A stretch of DNA of 64,000 nucleotides, taken from positions 203,101 through 267,100 of the forward strand of contig NZ_BNBM01000014.1 in assembly GCF_014655715.1 (NCBI RefSeq). Direction: 5' to 3'. Below are positions 26,020 through 33,851 of this stretch, piece after piece. A program made the position numbers and the translations under genes. The DNA is from Streptomyces lanatus. Lineage in GTDB: Bacteria; Actinomycetota; Actinomycetes; Streptomycetales; Streptomycetaceae. The notes beneath the pieces were generated by a model. That model was not told the origin of the DNA. It saw nothing but the letters and a program-made list of their open reading frames with translations, and did no database searches. Positions within the stretch are counted from its first letter, which is position 1, and each line of letters begins with the position of its first letter.

Positions 26020-27489
26020 GTGACGCCTGAACCTCTCTCCCCGATCGGTACGGACGAGCCCACGGCCACCCCACCGCCTGGCTGCCCCGCACACGGCATT
26101 GGCCCCGACGGGCTGCGCCGACTGCACGGCAAGGAGGCAGAGGACCTGGGAGCCGTGTACGAGGAACTCCGTGCCGAGCACGGCCCCGTGGCTCCCGCCC
26201 TGTTGCACGATGACGTGCCGGTCTGGGTGGTGCTCGGCCACACCGAGAACATGCAGATGTTGCGCACGCCCTCGCAGTTCTGCCGTGACAGTCGGTTGTG
26301 GACCGCGGTGCAGGACGGCACCCTGAAGCCCGACAACCCGCTCATGCCGCACATCGCATGGCAACCCATTTGCTGCCATGCCGAGGGCGACGAGCATGTG
26401 CGGTTGCGTGGGGCGGTCACCGATGCCATGGAAGCCATCGACCACCGGGGCGTCCGCCGCTACATCAACCGCGCGACCCAGCACCTCGTCAACAAGTTCT
26501 GCGAGACAGGCAGAGCCGATCTGGTCAGCCAGTTCGCCGAGCACCTGCCGATGGTGGTCATGTGCGAGATCCTCGGTATGCCCGACGAGTACAACGACCG
26601 ACTCGTGCAGGCCGCCCGCGACTTGCCCAAGGGCACCGAGACCGCAATCGCCAGCAACGCGTACGTCATGGACGTCCTGATGCGGCTCACCGCGGCCCGC
26701 CGGGCCGAATCCAAGGACGACTTCGCCAGTCGCCTCGTCGACCACCCGGCCGGGCTCACTGACGACGAGGTCGGCCAGCACCTGCGCGTCGTCCTGATGG
26801 CCGCATACGAGGCCACCGCCAACCTCCTCGCCAACGTTCTGCGTGTGGTGCTCACCGACCCGCGGTTCCGAGCCCAGCTCAGCGGCGGTCAGATGACGGT
26901 GCCCCAGGCGGTCGAGCAGTCCCTGTGGGACGAGCCGCCGCTCAGCAGCGTCCTGTGCTACTACGCCAAGCAGGACACCGAGCTGGGTGCCCAGCGCATC
27001 CGTAAGGGTGACGGCCTCATCCTGGGCATCGCGCCGGGCAACGTCGACCCGCGGGTCCGTCCCGACCTCAAGGCCAACATGAAGGGCAACCGTTCCCACC
27101 TGGCCTTCAGTGGCGGTCCCCACGAGTGTCCGGGCCAGGACATCGGCCGCGCCATCGCCGATGTGGGCGTCGACGCCTTGCTGAGCCGCCTCCCGGATCT
27201 CCAACTCGCCTGCGAGGAGGACGAACTGCGCTGGCAGGCGTCCATCTTCAACCGGCACCTGGTGGAGCTGCCGGTGAAGTTTGCGCCCAAGCCTCAGCAG
27301 GACGCCATGGCGGGACCCGCGCACCCACGGCCGCCGCAGCGTCCCAGCAACGGCCAGGTCGGTTCGCCGCAACCGCAGACAGCGACTCCGGAGCCGGCCA
27401 CTCCGGCCGCGGCCCCGACCCGGACGCCGGAACCGGCTTCCCGACCGGGCCTGTTCCGGCGCCTGCTGCGCTGGTGGCGCGGCGACTGA
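26020..27489 (+). CDS. Conservon-associated cytochrome P450, CYP157-like
   Basis: This 489-aa P450 has the haem loop FSGGPHECPG (Cys ligand) and an I-helix MAAYEATAN in place of the usual AGxxT. The K-helix reads EQSLW (299-303): the almost universal ExxR is absent, as reported for the CYP157 family. A proline-rich tail ends in a basic, Trp-rich segment (GLFRRLLRWWRGD), perhaps a membrane or partner contact. The GTG at 26020 lies behind GGAG (26008-26011). Its place after cvnD corresponds to rarE. Whether it oxidises a substrate or acts mainly as a haem sensor is unknown; the substrate cannot be inferred. Confidence 0.9.
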   Translation: MTPEPLSPIGTDEPTATPPPGCPAHGIGPDGLRRLHGKEAEDLGAVYEELRAEHGPVAPALLHDDVPVWVVLGHTENMQMLRTPSQFCRDSRLWTAVQDGTLKPDNPLMPHIAWQPICCHAEGDEHVRLRGAVTDAMEAIDHRGVRRYINRATQHLVNKFCETGRADLVSQFAEHLPMVVMCEILGMPDEYNDRLVQAARDLPKGTETAIASNAYVMDVLMRLTAARRAESKDDFASRLVDHPAGLTDDEVGQHLRVVLMAAYEATANLLANVLRVVLTDPRFRAQLSGGQMTVPQAVEQSLWDEPPLSSVLCYYAKQDTELGAQRIRKGDGLILGIAPGNVDPRVRPDLKANMKGNRSHLAFSGGPHECPGQDIGRAIADVGVDALLSRLPDLQLACEEDELRWQASIFNRHLVELPVKFAPKPQQDAMAGPAHPRPPQRPSNGQVGSPQPQTATPEPATPAAAPTRTPEPASRPGLFRRLLRWWRGD

Positions 27490-27507
27490 TCCGCGCCGGC
27501 ACGGGTG

Positions 27508-28449
27508 CTACCCGGCCCACTCGTCGTACGACGCCCAGGCCCCCAGCACACGCCGACTGACGAAGCGGTGCTCGCACCCCGTGATGGGATCGGTGAACTC
27601 CAGCACCCGCGCCAGCAGTTGGAGCGGATGTCGGAAGTCGCCGGAGGCCACGGGGTCGGTCACCACCGGATAGAGGGGATCGCCGAGGATCGGCATCCCC
27701 AACGCGCTCATATGGACGCGAAGCTGGTGCGTCTGCCCGGTATGCGGTACGAGCCGGTACCGGGCACGCCCCTCTAGGTGCTCCAGCAACTCGACCCGGC
27801 TGACGGCGTTGGGCTCGCCCTCGACCTCGCGGGCTGCCATCACCCCACGCTCCTTGACGATCCGGCTGCGCATGGTGCGCGGCAGGTCCAGTGCGGGGTC
27901 GTACAGGGCGACGGCCTCGTATTCCTTCGTCACCCGCTTGTCGCGGAAGAGTGACTGGTAGGCGCCGCGTTCCTCCGGCCGCACGGTGAACAGCACCAGG
28001 CCCGCCGTCAGCCGGTCCAGACGGTGGGCGGCGCCCAGGGTCGGGACGTCGAGCTGCCTCCGCAGCCGTGCCAGGGCCGTCTCGGCTACATGACTACCGC
28101 GCGGGGTGGTGGCCAGAAAGTGCGGCTTGTCGGCCACCACCACGTGTTCGTCCTGGTAGACGACGTCGACCGTGAACGGTACCCGCTCTTCATCAGGCAA
28201 CTTCCGCTGGAACCACAGGTACATCCCGGGGGTGTACGCCATGTCCCGCGGCACCGGACGTCCGGCCACGTCCACGATCTCCCCCGCGTCGAGCATTGCG
28301 TCGATCACCTCGGCCCCGGCAGCGAGCCGCGCCACGAGATGATCCCGCACGGTCGCCCATGCTTCCCCGGCCGGCAACCGCACTCGTACCGGATCCACCC
28401 CTTCGCGCTGCGGCAGGGGAGAGGGCGGGGGCGGACTACGGCGTCTCAT
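27508..28449 (-). CDS. RluA-family pseudouridine synthase
   Basis: This is a 313-aa enzyme of the RluA/RluC/RluD class, with catalytic Asp in HRLDRLTAG (D145), the conserved VVADKPHFLATTPRG entry and the C-terminal TGQTHQLRVHMSALG block. It isomerises uridine in rRNA or tRNA; the target cannot be told from sequence. The ATG at 28449 gives the family start; 164 upstream codons in the same frame look non-coding. It is convergent with the P450 gene, 18 nt away, and interrupts the conservon-terpene synthase neighbourhood. Confidence 0.92.
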   Translation of the reverse strand: MRRRSPPPPSPLPQREGVDPVRVRLPAGEAWATVRDHLVARLAAGAEVIDAMLDAGEIVDVAGRPVPRDMAYTPGMYLWFQRKLPDEERVPFTVDVVYQDEHVVVADKPHFLATTPRGSHVAETALARLRRQLDVPTLGAAHRLDRLTAGLVLFTVRPEERGAYQSLFRDKRVTKEYEAVALYDPALDLPRTMRSRIVKERGVMAAREVEGEPNAVSRVELLEHLEGRARYRLVPHTGQTHQLRVHMSALGMPILGDPLYPVVTDPVASGDFRHPLQLLARVLEFTDPITGCEHRFVSRRVLGAWASYDEWAG

Positions 28450-29313
28450 CACGATCAAGCCTACGCCGGGGCGCTGACAGCGAAAGGGCGAGGCGGCGCT
28501 CCGGAAGGGACTTGCGCGCTCCTTGTACACCCAGCGTCGGGATTCCGCGGATGTCCCCGGTTGTACGTGAGGTGATCCAGGAGCCAGCCCCCGCATCAGC
28601 CGCCGCAGGAGTGCTGCGATCTCCTTCAGGGGCGCACGTCCTGGTCGTGTACGCATCAGTGTGCGGAAGGGGGCGCCTTCCCCCGTGGGCTTATGGCTGG
28701 CACAGTTATAGAACTCGTCCGGATCGTACAAGCGGTCTAGGAGCGGTATGAGCCTCCTGTAGGCCGGGTGCGTGGGGTGATACCTGTGGGCGAGTACAAC
28801 TGCGGGACAGTCGTTGTCGGCGTTGCGCGTTCCAGCGACGTTGCAGGCACTTCCCGCCGACAGGCATGGCCAACTGGCGGCCGAATTCAGCGAGTTTCCT
28901 GGCGAAGGTCCGAGCCGTGTGGGCCGGTTTCGACGGTTCACCTTGCTGCGGCATGTCTACGGCCCGTCCGTGCGCTCCCCCTCGCAGGCGGAACCGAGCA
29001 AGCTGCTCGGTCCTGTCGCGGTGCGCAGACCGTGTCCGGCCCATGCCGACTGGCGAACGCGAACACCACTACCCGGAGGACGTCATGAGCGCACCCGGCA
29101 AGTGTGTCCAGCTCGCAGCACCAACGGGCCCGAGGCTTCTGCGAGTAGGCGCTTGACCGTGCGGGTCCCCTGACCACCAACGCCGCGAGATCGTGCACAA
29201 CACGTAGGTCGTGCGGGGGGTCAAGAAGGAGGGTGCGATGTTCCGCCATGTACCAGGCCGCTCATGCACCGACGCTCCCGCATCCGAGCATCCCCGTGCC
29301 TCAGGAGGAAGTC
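28450..29313. other. Long region without a clear gene upstream of the terpene synthase
   Basis: In these 864 nt several short frames overlap and none has convincing codon bias or a recognisable domain. Two frames have good ribosome sites: a 23-codon frame at 29085-29156 (GGAGGA at 29075) and a frame starting at ATG 29238 (AAGGAGG at 29226) that runs out of phase across the terpene synthase start to 29438. Either could be a leader peptide. The rest may be promoter DNA for the divergent genes or decayed coding sequence. Confidence 0.5.
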
Positions 29314-30354
29314 ATGTCCCCATTCCGCATACCCGAATTCGACATGCCCATCGCGTCCAGTGGTCTCTCACCCGCGATGGACGCGGTCGAGCCCGACATG
29401 TGGGCATGGGCCGCCGCCCATCAGCTTGTGCGCGGTGAAGCAATGCGTCGGCATCTGGCCCGTACTCGACCGCAGTGGGCCACCGCGATCTACTTGCCCG
29501 GCGCGGACGAAGCCCATCTGCGGGTACCGAACCGGTTCATGATCTGGGCCTTCATCCTCGACGACAACCTCGACGACAGCATCAGTGAGGGACACATCGA
29601 GTCCGTCACGTACTTGCTGGACGAACTCGTCGCCGTCTGCCGCAACCTGAACACCCCCGTCACCAACGAAGGACGGGCTCTCAAAGAGATCCTCGACGAC
29701 CTCTCCCAAGGTCGCACAAGGGCCTGGCGCAACGTTCTGGGGGAATCCGTGGTGCGCTGGCTGAACACCTTCCTGCCAGAAGCCCGCGCGAGCCGGGCGG
29801 GCCGCGTCATGACCATCGACGAATACCTGCCCCACCGCCGCAACGGAGTCTGCGAGTTCATTTTCGCCCACCTGCAGGAGTACGTCAGGGACGTCGAACT
29901 GCCCAAGGGGGTGCGCGACCTGCCCGCGATGGAACAGGCCCGCAACCTTGCATGTGAATGGACCGGTCTCTACAACGACATCTACTCCGTGGAGAAGGAG
30001 GAGTCGGTCGGCTATCTCCACAACGCCGTTCTTGTCGCGCGCACTCACCGCGGCTGTTCCACCCAGGAGGCCGTGGACATCGTCGCTGCCATTACCAATA
30101 GCCTCCTCCGCCAATTCCTCGCCGCCTGCGATGCGGCCCCCGCCCAGATCCGCGCCGCCGCCGACTACACCCCCACCGTGCTCGCCCACGCCAGCGATGT
30201 GATCGACGGTTACCGGGACCTTGTCCGCGCGAACTACGACTACCACCGAGGCGCCGCCCGCTACAGCGACGTCGCCAAGTACATGCCGGAAGCCATCACC
30301 ACCAGCGGACTGCGGCCTGACTGGAGCTTCACGCCGACCATCACCCATTCCTGA
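29314..30354 (+). CDS. Class I terpene synthase
   Basis: This 346-aa cyclase ionises a prenyl diphosphate (probably FPP, by size and family) and cyclises it. It has the Asp-rich motif DDNLDD (83-88), a pyrophosphate-sensor Arg region (PHRRNGVCEF), the NSE triad NDIYSVEKE (221-229) and a C-terminal RY pair (RGAARYSDV). All metal-binding residues are intact, so it should be active. The ATG at 29314 is chosen because of AGGAGGAA at 29303-29310; in-frame starts at 29248 or 29233 would add a proline-rich extension. The product is unknown. It lies two genes after the conservon P450, which could act on its product, but the pseudouridine synthase and a long gap intervene. Confidence 0.93.
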   Translation: MSPFRIPEFDMPIASSGLSPAMDAVEPDMWAWAAAHQLVRGEAMRRHLARTRPQWATAIYLPGADEAHLRVPNRFMIWAFILDDNLDDSISEGHIESVTYLLDELVAVCRNLNTPVTNEGRALKEILDDLSQGRTRAWRNVLGESVVRWLNTFLPEARASRAGRVMTIDEYLPHRRNGVCEFIFAHLQEYVRDVELPKGVRDLPAMEQARNLACEWTGLYNDIYSVEKEESVGYLHNAVLVARTHRGCSTQEAVDIVAAITNSLLRQFLAACDAAPAQIRAAADYTPTVLAHASDVIDGYRDLVRANYDYHRGAARYSDVAKYMPEAITTSGLRPDWSFTPTITHS

Positions 30355-30589
30355 GTCGGCCCCTGCACCGGTGTGTGTCAACTTAGCGGCTGATCTTGGT
30401 GAGTGTGGTCCGAATAGGTTGTCTCGTCCCGCTGATGTCATGTGATGTCGACGGGCCTTGAGCGCGCCCGGTGATCCGAGGCCGGGCCGGCGGTCCCACT
30501 GACAGAGGGGAGCGTCGGTCCGGTTCCTCCGACCATGGTCCATCGCGGATGCATGACTGGAGTTACGCCCTCACCCGGGGCGAGGCATG

Positions 30590-30619
30590 AGAAAGAGGCG
30601 GCACCCATGAGGTGCCGCC
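30590..30619 (-). terminator. Intrinsic terminator for the siderophore-interacting protein gene
   Basis: GGCGGCACC (30597-30605) pairs with GGTGCCGCC (30611-30619) around a five-nt loop. Read on the minus strand, a TCTTTCT tail follows. It lies 20 nt beyond the stop codon of the gene at 30639-31484. Confidence 0.85.
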
Positions 30620-30638
30620 CCTTCCCGAGCCACAGGGA

Positions 30639-31484
30639 CTACGCCGCCGGCGCCGCCCCCTCCTGCTCCGCCTCGATCCGTGCGTTCCAGTCCCGCTTGG
30701 AGGCCTGCCAGCCGTCCTCGTCGTGGCCGAGGCGCCAGTAGCCGGAGATGGACAGGTCCTCTCGAGCCACGCCGCGCTCGACGCGCAGCAGATGACGTAG
30801 TTCCTTCACGAAGTGCGCCTCGCCGTGCACGAAGGCGTGCACCCGGCCCTCGGGGAACTCCAGAGTCTGAACCGCCTCGAGCAGTGCCTCGCCGACCCGG
30901 CGGGAACCGCGGTGCAGCCAGATCACCTCCACATCGGAGTCGATCTTCTGCTCTTCCTCGGGGCCCGCGATCTCCACGAAGGCGTAGGCCGTGGCGCCGT
31001 CGGGCAGTGACTCCAGGGAGCGGGCGATGGCGGGCAGGGCGCTCTCGTCGCCGACCAGCAGATGCCAGTCGGCGTCCGGGTCGGGGGCGTAGGCGCCGCC
31101 GGGGCCCATGAAGCGCACGGTCTCGCCGGGCTGGGCGCGCATCGCCCACGGTCCGGCCAGGCCCTCGTCGCCGTGCAGCACGAAGTCCAGTGTCAGCTCA
31201 CGGTGTTCGGGATCCCAGGCCCGCACGGTGTAAGTCCGCGTCACCGGCCACTGCTCACGCGGCAGTTCCTCGCGGATGCGCTCCAGGTCGAACGGCTCGG
31301 GGTAGCTCACCCCGGCGGGCGAGAACAGCATCTTCACGTAATGGTCCGTGCAGGTGTCCGCCGCGAACTCGGCGAGCCCGTCACCGCCCAGCACCACACG
31401 CTGCATGTGCGGGGTCAGCCGTTCGGTACGGACGACCTGCGCGGAGTGGGGCTTCCGCGGCTTGCGGGCAGGGCGTAGCGCCAT
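30639..31484 (-). CDS. Siderophore-interacting protein (flavin ferric reductase)
   Basis: This 281-aa member of the SIP/ViuB family has an N-terminal FAD-binding barrel (WPVTRTYTVRAW, the R-x-Y-T/S flavin motif) and a C-terminal NAD(P)H-binding domain (WHLLVGDESALPAI, then HAFVHGEAHFVKELRHLL). It reduces ferric siderophores in the cytosol to release iron. The ATG at 31484 has GGGAGG six nt upstream. A palindromic iron box just upstream indicates repression by DmdR1/IdeR when iron is sufficient. No siderophore genes adjoin it. Confidence 0.95.
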   Translation of the reverse strand: MALRPARKPRKPHSAQVVRTERLTPHMQRVVLGGDGLAEFAADTCTDHYVKMLFSPAGVSYPEPFDLERIREELPREQWPVTRTYTVRAWDPEHRELTLDFVLHGDEGLAGPWAMRAQPGETVRFMGPGGAYAPDPDADWHLLVGDESALPAIARSLESLPDGATAYAFVEIAGPEEEQKIDSDVEVIWLHRGSRRVGEALLEAVQTLEFPEGRVHAFVHGEAHFVKELRHLLRVERGVAREDLSISGYWRLGHDEDGWQASKRDWNARIEAEQEGAAPAA

Positions 31485-31507
31485 CACTGGCCTCCCTCGT
31501 TCCAAGC

Positions 31508-31521
31508 TTAGGTTTACCTAA
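31508..31521 (-). promoter_or_regulatory. Iron box (DmdR1/IdeR-type operator)
   Basis: TTAGGT-TT-ACCTAA is a perfect six-bp inverted repeat matching the core of the actinobacterial iron box TTAGGTTAGSCTAACCTAA, followed by GTTAGC. It lies 24 nt upstream of the siderophore-interacting protein start codon, where a bound regulator would block transcription. Confidence 0.88.
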
Positions 31522-31655
31522 GTTAGCACCTCCGTCCGGCGAATGCCGCTATGAACGTTCATGAGAAAGGGGCATGTCGTGCGTACACGGAACGAATTCC
31601 CCGCGTCACAAGCCCCATGCGCGCGATCGTGACGCCCCTCACGCCCCCGGCGATC

Positions 31656-32588
31656 TCACGCCCCCAGCGTCACCAGCAGCCGCTGAAGCGACCCGCCCAA
31701 CCCCCAGCGCGCCGCCAGCTCGTCCAGCCCCGCCGCGTCCCGGGGAGCGCGCGGCAGTGTGGTGTCGACGTCGGACAGCGGGACGTCCAGCGCGACCCGG
31801 ACGACCTTCGGCGCGACGGCGACATACGGGCGGGACTCGTCCAGCCGCTTGCGCTGCGAGGGCGTCAGCTTCGCCTTCGGGTCGTCGACCGCCGCCATGA
31901 TCCCGGCCAGGTCGCCGAACTCCGCCAGCAGCTTCGCCGCCGTCTTCTCCCCGATCCCCGGCACGCCCGGCAGGCCGTCGCTCGGGTCGCCGCGCAGCAG
32001 CGCCAGATCCGCGTACCCGCCGCCGTCGACGCCGTACTTCTCACGCAGCCACGCCTCGTCGGTGAGCTGGAGGGTGCCGACGCCCTTGAGGGGGTACAGC
32101 ACCCGCACCCCGCGCTCGTCGTCCACCAGCTGGTACAGGTCGCGGTCGCCGGTGACGATGTCGACCGGGCCCTTCGCGCGCGCCGTGAACGTGCCGATCA
32201 CGTCGTCCGCCTCGTACCCCGCGACGCCCACGCGCGCGATGCCGAGCGCGTCCAGGACGGCCTCGATGACCGGTACCTGCGGCGACAGCGTGTCCGGCAC
32301 CTCCTCCTCGTCCGGTCCCACCTCGTGCTCCTCGGCGACCCGGTGCGCCTTGTAGGAGGGGATCAGCTCGACCCGCCACTCGGGCCGCCAGTCGGCGTCC
32401 ATGCAGGCCACCAGCGCGTCCGGGCGGTGGTCCTTGACCAGGCGGTCGATGAAGTCGAGGAGCCCGCGCACGGCGTTCACCGGGGTGCCGTCCGGGGCCT
32501 TCACGGAGTCCGGGACGCCGAAATAGGCGCGGAAATAGAGCGAGGCGGTGTCGAGGAGCATCAGTCGTCCGGTCACGCCACGCATCAT
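31656..32588 (-). CDS. 5'-3' exonuclease (Pol I N-terminal/FEN-like)
   Basis: This is a stand-alone 5' nuclease of about 310 aa, related to the exonuclease domain of DNA polymerase I. Acidic metal-binding blocks are visible: LLDTASL, CMDADWRPEWR, YEADDVIGTF and TGDRDLYQLV. The helix-hairpin-helix GIPG-type motif is LPGVPGIGEKTAAKLL. It probably removes RNA primers or flaps. The start lies at tandem ATG codons (32588/32585); frames further upstream look non-coding. It is divergent from the betaine ABC transporter. Confidence 0.93.
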   Translation of the reverse strand: MMRGVTGRLMLLDTASLYFRAYFGVPDSVKAPDGTPVNAVRGLLDFIDRLVKDHRPDALVACMDADWRPEWRVELIPSYKAHRVAEEHEVGPDEEEVPDTLSPQVPVIEAVLDALGIARVGVAGYEADDVIGTFTARAKGPVDIVTGDRDLYQLVDDERGVRVLYPLKGVGTLQLTDEAWLREKYGVDGGGYADLALLRGDPSDGLPGVPGIGEKTAAKLLAEFGDLAGIMAAVDDPKAKLTPSQRKRLDESRPYVAVAPKVVRVALDVPLSDVDTTLPRAPRDAAGLDELAARWGLGGSLQRLLVTLGA

Positions 32589-32774
32589 GCCGTACGGCAC
32601 TGACAGTGGCCCCTCGGTCAGCGGCGCGTTGCCGTCCACGACCACCGCTGTGGCCTGGACCACTTGTGCGTTTGTGTGCGGGGAACCAGGGCAGGCGCGC
32701 ACCCGGAGCGACGCCCCCTGCGCAACTGTTGCGCCAGTCGCTCCCTTCGTTTGCCGTCGAGACAAGAGGTACCC

Positions 32775-33851
32775 GTGTCATCCAGGCTTGAGGCCGACCA
32801 TCTGTACAAGGTGTTCGGCAGACGACCGAACGACGCCGTCGAGCGGCTCCGCAAGGGAGCCGACCGGGAGGAGCTGCGCGCCGACGGCACCACCGCCGCC
32901 GTGATCGACGCCTCCTTCACCGTGGAACCCGGCCAGATCTTCGTCGTCATGGGCCTGTCCGGATCGGGCAAGTCCACCCTGCTGCGCATGCTCAACGGGC
33001 TCCTGGAGCCGACCGCCGGTCACGTCCGCTTCGACGGCCAGGACCTGACCGCGATCGGCGACCGCGAGCTGCGCGAGGTCCGCGCGAAGAAGATCAGCAT
33101 GGTCTTCCAGCACTTCGCGCTCTTCCCGCACCGCAGCGTCCTGGAGAACGCCGCCTACGGTCTCGCCGTCCAGGGAGTGCCCCGCGCCGAGCGCGAGAAG
33201 CGCGCCGCCGAGGCACTCGAGCTGTGCGGTCTGGGCGGCTGGGAGAAGTCCTGGCCCGACGAGCTGTCCGGTGGCATGCAGCAGCGCGTGGGCCTCGCCC
33301 GCGCCCTCGCCACCGACGCCGACCTGCTCCTGATGGACGAGTCCTTCAGCGCGCTCGACCCGCTGATCCGCCGTGACATGCAGGACCAGCTGCTCCAGCT
33401 CCAGAAGACCCTGAAGAAGACCATCGTCTTCATCACCCATGACCTCAACGAGGCCATGCGGCTCGGCGACCGCATCGCCGTCATGCGCGACGGCCGTATC
33501 GTCCAGACCGGCACCGCCGAGGACATCCTCCTGCGCCCCGCCGACGACTACGTCGCCTCCTTCATCCAGGACGTCGACCGCTCCCGCGTACTGACCGCGG
33601 GCTCCCTCATGGACACCTCGGTCACCGCCGACGCCCCCCTGTGCACCTGCGAGACCGCGACCACCGAGACGACCTTCGTGGAACTGTGCGCGATCAGCGC
33701 CCGACTGTCGCACCGCGTCACCGTCGTGGACGACGACAACAAGGTCATCGGAGTCGTGCCGAGGCAGCGGCTCGTCGGTTTCCTCGGCGACGAGAGCGCC
33801 GATCCCTCGCCCTGCGACAACCCCGAGGGGAAGGTGACCGCCCGTGCCTAG
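32775..33851 (+). CDS. Glycine betaine/proline-type ABC transporter ATPase
   Basis: This 358-aa ATPase of the OpuAA/ProV group has Walker A GLSGSGKST, signature LSGGMQQRVGLARAL, Walker B LLLMDESFSALD and H-loop FITHD, followed by a C-terminal CBS-like regulatory segment (HRVTVVDDDNKVIGVVPRQRL). It energises osmoprotectant import. The GTG at 32775 follows AAGAGGT. Its end overlaps the permease-binding-protein gene by eight nt. Confidence 0.95.
   Translation: MSSRLEADHLYKVFGRRPNDAVERLRKGADREELRADGTTAAVIDASFTVEPGQIFVVMGLSGSGKSTLLRMLNGLLEPTAGHVRFDGQDLTAIGDRELREVRAKKISMVFQHFALFPHRSVLENAAYGLAVQGVPRAEREKRAAEALELCGLGGWEKSWPDELSGGMQQRVGLARALATDADLLLMDESFSALDPLIRRDMQDQLLQLQKTLKKTIVFITHDLNEAMRLGDRIAVMRDGRIVQTGTAEDILLRPADDYVASFIQDVDRSRVLTAGSLMDTSVTADAPLCTCETATTETTFVELCAISARLSHRVTVVDDDNKVIGVVPRQRLVGFLGDESADPSPCDNPEGKVTARA

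Noticed and set aside
28706..29088. Short frames on both strands between the pseudouridine synthase and the terpene synthase
   Set aside because: They overlap each other, show no consistent third-position bias and match no family I know. They were recorded as an uncertain region instead of genes.
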